Source: Chitinophagales bacterium
Lineage (GTDB): Bacteria; Bacteroidota; Bacteroidia; Chitinophagales; UBA2359
Length of the DNA: 50,574 nt
Assembly (NCBI GenBank): GCA_016787295.1
Contig: JAEUUX010000042.1
Span: forward strand, 1 to 50,574
Reading direction: 5' to 3'
The translations under genes and the position numbers were made by a program. The notes below the pieces were generated by a model. The model saw only the letters and a program-made list of their open reading frames with translations. It ran no database searches and had not been told where the DNA came from. Positions 26,754-34,816 of this stretch are shown piece after piece; the stretch's first letter is position 1; every line of letters begins with the position of its first letter.

Positions 26754-28556
26754 TTAATTCGCTCCCGCACCCAATCGTCCCATACGTTTTTGGATGTCCT
26801 CCAAGCGTCCTTCGGGAATAGCAGCGATTAGTTTTTTGGTATATTCTTGTTGAGGATTATTGTATACGTCATCGGCATAACCCATTTCCTCTATTTTACC
26901 TTTGTTCATCACCACCATACGGTCAGACATAAACTTCACTACCGACAAGTCGTGCGAAATGAAAATATAAGTAAATTGGTATTTTTGGCGCAACTCGATA
27001 AGCAAGTTCAATACCTGTGCTTGTACCGACACGTCAAGTGCCGACACCGATTCATCACAAATAATAAATTTGGGTTCCAAAGCCAAAGCACGAGCAATAC
27101 AAATACGTTGGCGTTGTCCGCCCGAAAATTCGTGTGGATAGCGGTTCAGATGGTCAGGCGACATACTAACCGTAGTCAATAAGTCGGCGGCTTTCTCCAA
27201 ACGCTGTTTGTCGTTGGCAAGGATATTATGAATTTTCAATGGCTCGATAATAGCATCGCCAATCGTCATACGCGGATTAAGTGATGAATAAGGGTCTTGG
27301 AAAATGATTTGCATATTTCGACGCATAGCTTTAAGCGCTTGTTTATCCAAATCAAAAATAGATTTACCATCATAAATCACCTTTCCTTCGGTAGCAGGAG
27401 CAAGGCGCAAAATTGTGCGTCCGAGTGTGGTTTTGCCACAACCCGATTCGCCCACCAAACCCAACGTTTCGCCCGGTTTAATGTCAAAACTCACATCGTC
27501 GACCGCTTTGACCCATGAAGTTACTTTTCCGAAAAAGTTTTTTTCAGTAGGAAAATAAGTTTTCAGGTTTTGGACTTGCAGGATAGGCGCTTGTTGTTCC
27601 AAAGACATCAAACGGCGGCTCGTTTCTTCGGGAGAGATTTCTACCGCTTTCAAGGCATCTTCCACCGAATTGATTTTTGTGACCATGTTACCTTGTGCAT
27701 CGAAGCCCATAAAGTCACTTACAACCGGCAATTTGCTCAATCGTTTGCCCAAAGGCGGACGACATGCCATCAAACCTTTGGTATAAGGGTGTTGTGGGTT
27801 GTTAAAAATATCTAATACCGAACCTTGTTCCACAATTTTGCCTTTATACATCACCAAAACGCGGTCTGCCACTTCGGCAATAACTCCCAAATCGTGTGTA
27901 ATAAACATAACAGACATACCTACCTCGTGTCTCAAATCGTTCATGAGTTCGAGAATAGTTTTTTGCACCGTTACGTCCAAAGCGGTTGTGGGTTCGTCGG
28001 CAATCAAAATACTCGGTTTACATGCCATTGCCATCGCAATCATCACACGCTGCTTTTGTCCACCTGATAATTGGTGTGGGTAGGCATCAAATATTCGCTG
28101 CGGATTAGGCAATTTCACCTCTTCGAACAAAGCAAGTGTACGTTGTTTGGCTTCTTCGGCACTGACTTTTTGGTGCAGTTGAATAACTTCTACCACCTGA
28201 TAACCACAAGTAAAGACAGGGTTGAGGGAGGTCATTGGTTCTTGGAAAATCATAGAGATTTTGTTACCTCTATATTTACGCATGTCATCGATAGACAACT
28301 TAAGTAGGTCGATAGGTCCTTTTTCAGGGTCATGGTAAATAATCTCGCCACCTGCAATTTCGCCGGGGGGCATAGGAATCAGTCGCATAGCAGATAGACA
28401 ACTCACGGATTTTCCCGAACCCGATTCGCCTACAATACCCAATGTTTCGCCTTTGTATAGGTCAAAACTAACGTCGTCGACAGCTTTAACTAAACCACTT
28501 TCGGTATGAAAGTACGTTTTTAGGTTTTTTACCTGTAATAATAGCTCTTTTTTCAT
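26754..28556 (-). CDS. Oligopeptide/dipeptide-type ABC transporter ATPase, OppD-OppF fusion
   Basis: 600 residues with two complete nucleotide-binding domains. First: Walker [15 protein letters not shown] (about 41-54), Q-loop with [12 protein letters not shown], signature [16 protein letters not shown], Walker [17 protein letters not shown], switch His in MFITHDLGV. Second: [15 protein letters not shown] (about 365), [54 protein letters not shown]. Each has the Opp-type extension ([14 protein letters not shown] and [14 protein letters not shown]). This single-chain form powers peptide or nickel-type importers (compare YejF, DdpD/F). No permease or binding protein is nearby, so the substrate is unknown. 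In the second domain DES replaces the usual DEP, which is common in OppF. Confidence 0.93.
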   Translation of the reverse strand: MKKELLLQVKNLKTYFHTESGLVKAVDDVSFDLYKGETLGIVGESGSGKSVSCLSAMRLIPMPPGEIAGGEIIYHDPEKGPIDLLKLSIDDMRKYRGNKISMIFQEPMTSLNPVFTCGYQVVEVIQLHQKVSAEEAKQRTLALFEEVKLPNPQRIFDAYPHQLSGGQKQRVMIAMAMACKPSILIADEPTTALDVTVQKTILELMNDLRHEVGMSVMFITHDLGVIAEVADRVLVMYKGKIVEQGSVLDIFNNPQHPYTKGLMACRPPLGKRLSKLPVVSDFMGFDAQGNMVTKINSVEDALKAVEISPEETSRRLMSLEQQAPILQVQNLKTYFPTEKNFFGKVTSWVKAVDDVSFDIKPGETLGLVGESGCGKTTLGRTILRLAPATEGKVIYDGKSIFDLDKQALKAMRRNMQIIFQDPYSSLNPRMTIGDAIIEPLKIHNILANDKQRLEKAADLLTTVSMSPDHLNRYPHEFSGGQRQRICIARALALEPKFIICDESVSALDVSVQAQVLNLLIELRQKYQFTYIFISHDLSVVKFMSDRMVVMNKGKIEEMGYADDVYNNPQQEYTKKLIAAIPEGRLEDIQKRMGRLGAGAN

Positions 28557-28701
28557 TACTTGGATTTGCTTTTTCGGTGATAGTGAAAACTTTGTAAAAG
28601 TTATAATAATCGTTTAGTAAAAAAATTTTATGAAACCGCTAAATTTCTACCTATAATAAACACAGTTTATCGTTGCGTTTGGCAGACAAACAAATAACAC
28701 C

Positions 28702-28845
28702 TTATTTTTTTGAAAGTAGCTTTTTTAATTCTGCTATTTCTTTGTCTTTGTTTTGCAGTTCCTGTTTTTGGTTTTGCAGCTCTTAGTCTAAGTCTTCCAT
28801 TAGATATTTAAAAACGGTGTCGTAGAGTGGATTGGCTATTAGCAT
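28702..28845 (-). pseudogene. Internally deleted remnant of a PD-(D/E)XK (Rpn-like) transposase-family gene
   Basis: Read on the minus strand from an ATG at 28845 the frame gives MLIANPLYDTVFKYLMEDLD, a TAA stop, then ELQNQKQELQNKDKEIAE and LKKLLSKK before a second stop. The first part matches from memory the start of Bacteroidota PD-(D/E)XK nuclease-family transposases (ANPIYDVVFKYLMED type). The second matches their C-terminal coiled coil. The nuclease core between them is missing, so the two ends are joined in the same frame with a stop at the joint. It lies 16 bp beyond the lipA stop. The preceding stretch 28557-28701 shows nothing. A chance match to only one end would be weak; both ends together make a relic likely. 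Confidence 0.6.
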
Positions 28846-28861
28846 GGTGAATTGTTATAGT

Positions 28862-29719
28862 TTATATTAGATGTTTTTCGGCATGGTAGGAAGACCGCAC
28901 CAGAGGACCACTTTCGCAATAGAGAAAACCTTTCTCCAAAGCTACTTCTTTATAATGAGCAAAAACATCGGGATGAATGTATTCGGCAAGGGCGAGATGG
29001 TTTTTGGTGGGGCGGAGGTATTGTCCCAAAGTCAAAATTTCGCAACCATGCTCAAGCAGGTCGTCCATTGCTTGGTAGACTTCGTTGGTGGTTTCGCCCA
29101 AACCGAGCATGATACCCGATTTTGTTCGCAGTCCTTCGGCGCGCGTGCGTTGTATTTGTTCGAGGCTGCGGCTATATTTGGCTTGTGGTCGCACAAGGCG
29201 GTAGAGACGTTGCACGGTTTCCATGTTGTGTGATACCACTTCGGGACGTTCTGTCAAAACGGTATACAAATTTTCCCAACGAGCTTTGAAGTCAGGAATA
29301 AGGGTTTCGAGGGTTGTGCTGGGGCTGGCATGGCGCACTTCGCGTATGGTTGCCGCCCAAATTTCTGCGCCACCATCTTTCAATTCGTCGCGATTGACGG
29401 AGGTAATGACACAATGTTTTACGCCCATCAAACGGACTGCTTCGGCAACGCGTTGTGGCTCTTCGTGGTCCAATTCGGTGGGTCTGCCAGTAGCAACAGC
29501 ACAAAAAGAGCAAGAACGCGTACAAACGTTGCCTAGTATCATAAATGTAGCCGTCCCTGCTCCCCAGCATTCGCCCATATTGGGGCAGTTACCACTTTCG
29601 CAAATGGTATGAAGGCGATATTGGTCAACAATTTGGCGGACTGAACGATAGGTTTGTCCAACAGGCAATTTGACGCGCAACCATTCGGGTTTACGCTCTA
29701 CTACAGGAAGTTCTATCAT
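28862..29719 (-). CDS. lipA: Lipoyl synthase
   Basis: 285 residues. Auxiliary 4Fe-4S cluster cysteines C40, C45 and C51 lie in [12 protein letters not shown], the radical-SAM triad C66, C70 and C73 in CTRSCSFC, and the C-terminal auxiliary-cluster serine in [11 protein letters not shown]. Other family segments are [32 protein letters not shown] and GLGETTNEV. The enzyme inserts two sulfur atoms into octanoyl chains on lipoyl domains of 2-oxoacid dehydrogenases and the glycine cleavage system. lipB is not nearby. The start gives the expected N-terminus ([10 protein letters not shown]). Confidence 0.96.
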   Translation of the reverse strand: MIELPVVERKPEWLRVKLPVGQTYRSVRQIVDQYRLHTICESGNCPNMGECWGAGTATFMILGNVCTRSCSFCAVATGRPTELDHEEPQRVAEAVRLMGVKHCVITSVNRDELKDGGAEIWAATIREVRHASPSTTLETLIPDFKARWENLYTVLTERPEVVSHNMETVQRLYRLVRPQAKYSRSLEQIQRTRAEGLRTKSGIMLGLGETTNEVYQAMDDLLEHGCEILTLGQYLRPTKNHLALAEYIHPDVFAHYKEVALEKGFLYCESGPLVRSSYHAEKHLI

Positions 29720-29945
29720 ATTTTTTTTAATAAGATGTTAGGCGATGGGTGTGACAAGGTGCTTTGGTGTAGATAAAAAATATTGTGCTTAATGATATAG
29801 TAAAAATTTGCTCAATAGTACTAAATTCTGGTTTTTTATCGTCAAAAATACATTTGTAGGGGCAGGTTATGCCCCCCAAAGTACAGAAAAAACCCATTTT
29901 ATCGGCTTAAAACCAAATTTGGCTACAAAATTAAGCAATAATCCG

Positions 29946-29953
29946 TATTTTTG
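29946..29953 (+). promoter_or_regulatory. Candidate -7 element in the gap before the TIR gene
   Basis: TATTTTTG fits TAnnTTTG and is followed by GCGCAAC; a TTTG lies 24 bp upstream, longer than ideal. The gap 29720-30179 otherwise holds only AT-rich sequence and a short frame (29808-30026) without gene-like features. Confidence 0.35.
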
Positions 29954-30179
29954 CGCAACAATGTGCAAGTTTTTTTTCAAAAAAATTACAATTCTCTTAA
30001 ACTATGCAATGTTTCCCGATTCTTAACGTTTAATAGCCCTCCAAAGACAAGTCTCACTAAATAGCCAAACTGCTATAATATGGCATGTGTTTGGAGATTT
30101 AATACAAAAGGTTATTATCAAGATGGAAACACAATTTTGAAGAAAAAACTACTCATTGAACTCCTAAAAATTTACCGTT

Positions 30180-31625
30180 ATGACAACAAGCGGCAAAAAT
30201 ATTAAAGTTTTTGTGGTTTATGCTCCCGAAGATGCAGATTTGATGCAAGAACTACAGGAGCATTTGAGCATTCTGAAAAGGCAAGGCATGATTAGCGTGT
30301 GGAGCGAAGCCAATATCGCAGCAGGCGAAGACTGGGCGTTGCGCAAAGCTGATTTGTTGGCGCAATCCCAATTGATTTTGTTGCTCATCAGCTCCGATTT
30401 TTTAGCCTCCGACAATTTATATAATACAGCCGTCGTGCAAGCTATGACACGCCACAATAGTGGTGAGGCTTGTGTGGTGCCTATTGTGGTGCGCGATTGT
30501 TTGTGGCAAACGAGCGCTTTTGCCAATTTGGTGCCTTTGCCCAAAGGAGGTTATCCTGTGACCGACTTACAACATTGGCGCACGCGCGACGCTGCCTTTC
30601 GCAATGTTGCCGAAGGTTTGACAAAAGTGATTGATAATTTTAAATTGCAAAGCGATGGAAATTATAAATTTGAAAAACCTATTACCATTGAAATTCCGCT
30701 CTACAACCAACTCAAAAGACACACGCCCGATTATGCTAACATCATTGCCATTAGTTTGATTGTTTTGTTGAGTCTGACTGCCATTTGGTTGTATTGGAAA
30801 CAAAAACAAGATGAAGTGCAAACACCACCAATAAATCCTATTTTGAAACCTATTCAAGGTTTGTGGGTTAATCCTAACAACCACATTGTGGCAAAATTGT
30901 TGTTTTCGGGCGACGAAGTGGAGGTTTTTAGTGTTGATGAAACGCAAAACTATTCGTGGGGTATTGAGCGGGTGAGTATTGCTAATTCGCGCAAATTGAC
31001 GGTGGATTATGCCGATTGGGATATCCAATTTAGTTTGCTTTTGGAAGAAAAACGCTCCGATAATGTGCAAGATACATTGTGGTTTTTATATAAAGTGGAT
31101 ACAACCGCCACACCACTCACTATTTTGAATATTCCTTTGGTGCGACCACAAATTGCTGCCGAAGCTATGAAAAATGGCAATAAGCACACTAATACAGACA
31201 CTACACAAAAACCAATGGATAGCGTACCCAATCATCGGGGTGCTAATCCTTATCAAAAAGTGGAGAGTGCTGTGGCAATGCCTGTTGATACGAATACTGT
31301 TTCGCTGCGAACATTGCAGATTTCACCCAAAAAGTTGATAAAAGAAAGCCAACAGGTTACACCCAATAATCGCACTGTTCCTGCTTCTTCAAACATTAAA
31401 AAACCCTCTAAGACTCAAACGGTTAGAAATACGGTGAAGCAAACGCATAGTGAAAGTGTGCAAGATTCGACTACTTATACGATTACTATTCCGTCGATTA
31501 GTATTGACCTAAGCCCGATTTATCAAATTTTGTCTGATACTTTTCAAAAGCGGAATAATTATAAGGCTGTTCGGGATACATCTGTTTCTTTAATTAATCG
31601 CTATCATTTGTCTAAGAGCAAGTAA
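30180..31625 (+). CDS. Membrane-anchored TIR-domain protein
   Basis: 481 residues. Residues 8-150 are a TIR domain of the bacterial effector type: KVFVVYAPEDADLMQELQEH, LSILKRQGMISVWSEANIAA, LILLLISSDFLASD, and VVPIVVRDCLW followed by VPLPKGGYPVTD and VAEGLTKVI. A transmembrane helix at about 187-206 (NIIAISLIVLLSLTAIWLYW) separates it from a ~270-residue C-terminal part that I do not recognise. That part starts with a beta-rich segment (IQGLWVNPNNHIVAKLLFSG) and continues as a Ser/Thr/Lys-rich low-complexity stretch. In catalytic TIRs a Glu follows SDFxxSDYCY; the aligned residue here is Ala84 (DNLYNTAVVQAM). NAD cleavage is therefore doubtful and a scaffold or sensor role is possible. Monocistronic with its own terminator. 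Confidence 0.82.
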   Translation: MTTSGKNIKVFVVYAPEDADLMQELQEHLSILKRQGMISVWSEANIAAGEDWALRKADLLAQSQLILLLISSDFLASDNLYNTAVVQAMTRHNSGEACVVPIVVRDCLWQTSAFANLVPLPKGGYPVTDLQHWRTRDAAFRNVAEGLTKVIDNFKLQSDGNYKFEKPITIEIPLYNQLKRHTPDYANIIAISLIVLLSLTAIWLYWKQKQDEVQTPPINPILKPIQGLWVNPNNHIVAKLLFSGDEVEVFSVDETQNYSWGIERVSIANSRKLTVDYADWDIQFSLLLEEKRSDNVQDTLWFLYKVDTTATPLTILNIPLVRPQIAAEAMKNGNKHTNTDTTQKPMDSVPNHRGANPYQKVESAVAMPVDTNTVSLRTLQISPKKLIKESQQVTPNNRTVPASSNIKKPSKTQTVRNTVKQTHSESVQDSTTYTITIPSISIDLSPIYQILSDTFQKRNNYKAVRDTSVSLINRYHLSKSK

Positions 31626-31637
31626 GTCTTGAGTAAA

Positions 31638-31673
31638 ATTGCACAAAAATAATGAACTTTTTGTGCAATTTTG
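31638..31673 (+). terminator. Terminator of the TIR gene
   Basis: ATTGCACAAAAA (31638-31649) pairs perfectly with TTTTTGTGCAAT (31658-31669) around an 8-nt loop, then TTTTG. It begins 12 bp after the stop codon. Confidence 0.75.
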
Positions 31674-31735
31674 CAATTGGGTATGCTATCGTGTGGGCGG
31701 GCGTTAGCCGCCGCAAAAAAGAAATGGGTGTAAAA

Positions 31736-31838
31736 GTTCGAGTGGCGAAGCGCGTTAGGGATTGTAGGGGCAGCCGCAGGCTGGTGCTTGCACCGTTAGC
31801 CCCGTAAAGCCCGACCCGAAAGGGGAACGCCCAAAAAC
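31736..31838 (+). repeat. Dispersed GC-rich intergenic element, subtype B
   Basis: About 103 bp starting GTTCGAGTGGCGAAGCGCGT, with centre GCAGCCGCAGGCTGGTGC and end GGGGAACGCCCAAAAA. It is slightly shorter than the copy at 26583-26694 because the segment between CACCGTTAGC and CCGTAAAGCC is contracted. It lies between convergent TIR and rpsT genes. A short GC-rich piece just upstream (31692-31713, GGGCGTTAGCCGCCGC) may be another fragment. Confidence 0.85.
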
Positions 31839-31965
31839 ATGTCTGATTGGACAAGAGGATTTAGATGGAACAGGTGTTTTTTGGGGGTGATATTAGATGT
31901 GCCAAAACAAAAAAATAGGCACCAAAGAGTTTGATGCCTATCCATAGAAATAGTTTAGCGATGGT

Positions 31966-32223
31966 TTATGATGCCATTGCTCTTACATGTTTCATTAATT
32001 TTGATTTTAAATTGGCGGCTTTATTTTTGTGAATAATATTGCGTTTTGCCAATTTATCTATCATACTGATAACACTTGGTAATTTTTCTGCTGCTTCTTC
32101 AGCGTTGTGGTTCAGACGAAGTGCCTTAATCGCATTACGGGTTGTTTTTTTGTAATAGCGGTTATGTAGGCGGCGTTTTTCGGTCTGACGGATTCTTTTC
32201 TTAGCCGATTTGTGGTGAGCCAT
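31966..32223 (-). CDS. rpsT: 30S ribosomal protein bS20
   Basis: 85 residues, normal length. MAHHKSAKKRIRQTEKRRLH with NRYYKKTTRNAIK and the C-terminal KLAKRNIIHKNKAANLKSKL are classic bS20. It binds the 5' domain of 16S rRNA early in small-subunit assembly. It is very basic and entirely helical. A -7 box lies at 32266-32273. Transcribed alone between the TIR gene and gapA. Confidence 0.97.
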   Translation of the reverse strand: MAHHKSAKKRIRQTEKRRLHNRYYKKTTRNAIKALRLNHNAEEAAEKLPSVISMIDKLAKRNIIHKNKAANLKSKLMKHVRAMAS

Positions 32224-32265
32224 AAATTATGCTACAATTTTTATGCTTAATTAAATTTTAGGGTG

Positions 32266-32273
32266 CAAAGGTA
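32266..32273 (-). promoter_or_regulatory. -7 element of rpsT
   Basis: Minus strand TACCTTTG followed by CACC, about 40 bp before the rpsT start. The nearest TTTG upstream is only 12 bp away, so the -33 box is uncertain. Confidence 0.5.
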
Positions 32274-32403
32274 CGTTTTTTTCAGCAAATTTGTTGCATC
32301 TTGCCCAAAATTTTATTTATTTTTCTTAATTTTGGGACAAAAATTGGCTTATTGGTTGTGAAAAAGGCTTTTTGAAGGTGCAACGGGCTTGTTCTTTGTT
32401 TTT

Positions 32404-33408
32404 TTAGAGGCTCAACATTTTGAATGTGAGTTCGGCGAGGCGGGTGGAATAGCCTGCTTCGTTGTCATACCAGCCTGTGATTTTTGCCATACTACCCAAA
32501 ACGATGGTCATATCGGAGTCGAAAATGCAGGAGTGTGTATTGCCTACGATGTCGCTCGATACTAAGGGGTCGGTGCTGTATTCCATGATTCCTTTTAGGC
32601 TGCCTTTGGCGGCGGCTTTTCGGAAGGCTTCGTTGATTTGTGCGACTGTGGCGGGTTTTGCCAATACCACATTGAGGTCGGTCAAAGAGCCTGTGATGAT
32701 GGGAACGCGTGTGGCAACGCCTGTCAATTTGCCTTTGACGGCAGGAATAGCAATACCAACGGCTTCGGCTGCTCCTGTGGTGGTGGGGACGATGTTGGCG
32801 GCTGCGGCGCGGGCGCGGCGAAGGTCTTTGTGGGGTGAGTCTTGCAGGCTTTGGTCGGCGGTATAGGCGTGGACGGTGGTAAACAGTCCTTCGACAATAC
32901 CGAAGTTTTCGTGCAATACTTTGACCATTGGTGCCAAACAGTTGGTGGTACAAGAGGCATTGGATACGACAATATCATCGGCTGTTAGTTCATGATCGTT
33001 GATACCCAAAACGATGTATTTGATATTGCCTTTGCCGGGTGCCGAAATCAACACTTTTTTAGCGCCTGCTTTGAGGTGGAGTTCTGCATCTTCGCGTTTA
33101 GTAAAACGACCTGTGCATTCGATAACAATGTCTACGCCTAATTCTTTCCATGGTAGTTTGCTGGGGTCTTTTTCGGCGTAGGCATGAATTTTTTTGCCTT
33201 TGATGGTGATGCTATTGGCATCGGCGCTCACATCGCCTTGAAAAATACCGTGTGCAGTATCATATTTGAAAAGGTGCGCCAAAGTGGGGTTATCTGTAAG
33301 GTCATTAATGGCGACAATTTCGACATCTTTGGGCATTTTTTTGAGTAAAGCACGTGTTACTAAACGCCCGATGCGTCCAAATCCGTTAATGGCAATTTTT
33401 TTTGACAT
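32404..33408 (-). CDS. gap: Glyceraldehyde-3-phosphate dehydrogenase, type I
   Basis: 334 residues. NAD fold start KIAINGFGRIGRLVTRALL, catalytic Cys about 153 in SNASCTTNCLAPMVKVLHE, catalytic His in TTVHAYTADQSLQD, the S-loop with RRARAAAANIVPTTTGAAEA and the C-terminal GWYDNEAGYSTRLAEL. It converts glyceraldehyde-3-phosphate, NAD and phosphate to 1,3-bisphosphoglycerate in glycolysis. The adenine-ribose loop reads AINDLTDNPTLAHL, with Asp, consistent with NAD preference. Monocistronic with a strong promoter. Confidence 0.96.
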   Translation of the reverse strand: MSKKIAINGFGRIGRLVTRALLKKMPKDVEIVAINDLTDNPTLAHLFKYDTAHGIFQGDVSADANSITIKGKKIHAYAEKDPSKLPWKELGVDIVIECTGRFTKREDAELHLKAGAKKVLISAPGKGNIKYIVLGINDHELTADDIVVSNASCTTNCLAPMVKVLHENFGIVEGLFTTVHAYTADQSLQDSPHKDLRRARAAAANIVPTTTGAAEAVGIAIPAVKGKLTGVATRVPIITGSLTDLNVVLAKPATVAQINEAFRKAAAKGSLKGIMEYSTDPLVSSDIVGNTHSCIFDSDMTIVLGSMAKITGWYDNEAGYSTRLAELTFKMLSL

Positions 33409-33453
33409 GTTATTGGGAGAGTTTTAAATATTAGAACTTGTTAAAAATCGGTG

Positions 33454-33485
33454 CAAAGGTACAATAATTTGCCGATTTTACCAAA
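33454..33485 (-). promoter_or_regulatory. gap promoter
   Basis: Minus strand TTTG (plus 33482-33485), 20-bp spacer, TACCTTTG (plus 33454-33461), then CACC: near-perfect match to the Bacteroidota consensus, about 45 bp before the start. Confidence 0.75.
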
Positions 33486-33551
33486 AGTTTTGTGTATGAT
33501 TTGGTTGATATGTCGTAATAACTGTGTCATGCTGGGATTTAATATAGCCTA

Positions 33552-33583
33552 AAAAAAAACCCCACCAACAAGGGCAGGGTTAT
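33552..33583 (-). terminator. Terminator of the small T9SS cargo gene
   Basis: On the minus strand AACCCTGCCC and GGTGGGGTT form an imperfect hairpin followed by at least eight U. It is about 30 bp beyond the stop at 33615. Confidence 0.65.
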
Positions 33584-33614
33584 TTACATTCTGAAATAGT
33601 GTGTTTTTATATAC

Positions 33615-34229
33615 TTAATGAATCACCTGAATTTTTTGTGTAATGCGTTGTTGTGGTGTTTCGGCAACGAGTAGATACATACCATTGGGTAGGTCTCCAA
33701 CCGAAATTTGTACGTAATCGGCATAGGCGGGGTATGAAACCACATACACTATTTGACCCATGGTATTGAGCAAATAGAGTTGTGTTTCTTCGGTAAGAGA
33801 CAGATGCACTTGCAATTCATTGGCAACAGGATTAGGATAGGCTCCAAAGGTAGCCAAAGTAGCCATTTCGATGCCTGTTGCGCTATTGGCAGTTGTGTTT
33901 TCGGCAACAGTGGTAGTGTTGTTAACACTAATGGTGGTGTTGCCTAAATCTCTAACAGTATTGAGGTCAGACGAAAGGTCTGTTGGTGTTGCACTAATAC
34001 TGTTAGGTTTTCCGTCGCGGGGGTCTGTTGTTTCGGCTGTTTCTGTTCCGCTTTCGTCGTCTTCGTTATTGGTGCCAACATAAGGATTGGTCAAAACGAC
34101 ATTAGATAAGAAAACATTAGTAACAGGTTGTGATATAGGCGGAGCGGTTTCTTTTTGGTCTCTATCATTGGTAGCATAGAGCAATTGAAAAGAAAACAAT
34201 ACAAATAAAAAAAGGAGACATTTTTTCAT
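33615..34229 (-). CDS. Small secreted protein with T9SS type A sorting domain
   Basis: 204 residues. Signal peptide KKCLLFLFVLFSFQLLYA, then about 110 residues of Thr/Asn/Asp-rich low complexity (ETAPPISQPVTNVFLSN, TTISVNNTTTVAENTT) with no recognised domain. The C-terminal ~75 residues are a type A sorting domain: AYPNPVANELQVHLSL, LYLLNTMGQIVYVV, LPNGMYLLVAE, ITQKIQVIH. It is therefore expected to be carried across the outer membrane by the type IX system and released or anchored at the surface. The low-complexity body suggests a stalk, adhesin or filler role, which is inference. Monocistronic. Confidence 0.85.
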   Translation of the reverse strand: MKKCLLFLFVLFSFQLLYATNDRDQKETAPPISQPVTNVFLSNVVLTNPYVGTNNEDDESGTETAETTDPRDGKPNSISATPTDLSSDLNTVRDLGNTTISVNNTTTVAENTTANSATGIEMATLATFGAYPNPVANELQVHLSLTEETQLYLLNTMGQIVYVVSYPAYADYVQISVGDLPNGMYLLVAETPQQRITQKIQVIH

Positions 34230-34295
34230 AGTGGTGACCGTATTAAAATTAAGAATAAAAAGAGGGAGGTTATTTTATTGGAACAATATTGCACG

Positions 34296-34327
34296 CAAAT
34301 TTACAACATTATTCTGATGCTGCCAAA
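34296..34327 (-). promoter_or_regulatory. Promoter of the small T9SS cargo gene
   Basis: Minus strand TTTG (plus 34324-34327), 20-bp spacer, TAAATTTG (plus 34296-34303). The leader would be about 60 bp. The rest of the gap up to 34585 is AT-rich with no other feature seen. Confidence 0.6.
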
Positions 34328-34585
34328 AAAAGAAATTGCGGTTTGTCGAGTTTTATGTCTAACAAAATTTTTTTTGTTTATTATATAAATAGCTGATTAT
34401 CAATAACTTATGTTCATTTTTTGGTGTTGTGATACTGAATTTTATCTGTTTTTTTGTTTAAAAACAAAAGCATCTACAAGCCGTATTTTATCTAAAAAAC
34501 GCAAGAAAAAACATTATGGTTGCCTAAAAAATATTTTTTTCAAAAAAAAAATTCGTTCGATGCGCTAATTTTCGAAAAAAAGCCG

Positions 34586-34593
34586 TACCTTTG
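34586..34593 (+). promoter_or_regulatory. -7 element of tRNA-Arg
   Basis: TACCTTTG followed by CACC, 19 bp before the mature tRNA. The -33 region has only TTCG at a long spacing. Confidence 0.55.
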
Positions 34594-34612
34594 CACCCGC
34601 ATTGACGTAGTA

Positions 34613-34686
34613 GCACTCATAGCTTAACTGGATAGAGCACTTGACTACGGATCAAGAGGTTAGGGGTTCGAATCCCTTTGAGTGCA
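34613..34686 (+). tRNA. tRNA-Arg (anticodon ACG)
   Basis: 74 nt without encoded CCA. Acceptor GCACTCA pairs with TGAGTGC, discriminator A. The anticodon stem is CTTGA/TCAAG with loop CTACGGA, anticodon ACG at 34647-34649. The T arm is GGGGTTCGAATCCC. ACG should be edited to ICG and read CGU, CGC and CGA. Confidence 0.96.
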
Positions 34687-34733
34687 TTCTTTTTTTTAAA
34701 TTGGGCAATTGCTAAGTAAAATTATGCTTGGCA

Positions 34734-34764
34734 TTGTCCAATTTTGTTTTTTGTCTTATCTTTG
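34734..34764 (+). promoter_or_regulatory. Promoter of the LptF/G-like gene
   Basis: TTG (34734-34736), 20-bp spacer, TATCTTTG (34757-34764). It lies 52 bp before the TTG start codon and just after the tRNA-Arg gene. Confidence 0.55.
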
Positions 34765-34816
34765 CGCAGCTAAAAATGGCATTTTATACTTGAGATTGTA
34801 ATTTAATTCATTTCCT

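Noticed and set aside
29808-30026. 72-residue frame before the TIR gene
   Set aside because: AT-rich, overlaps a candidate promoter, no recognisable features.
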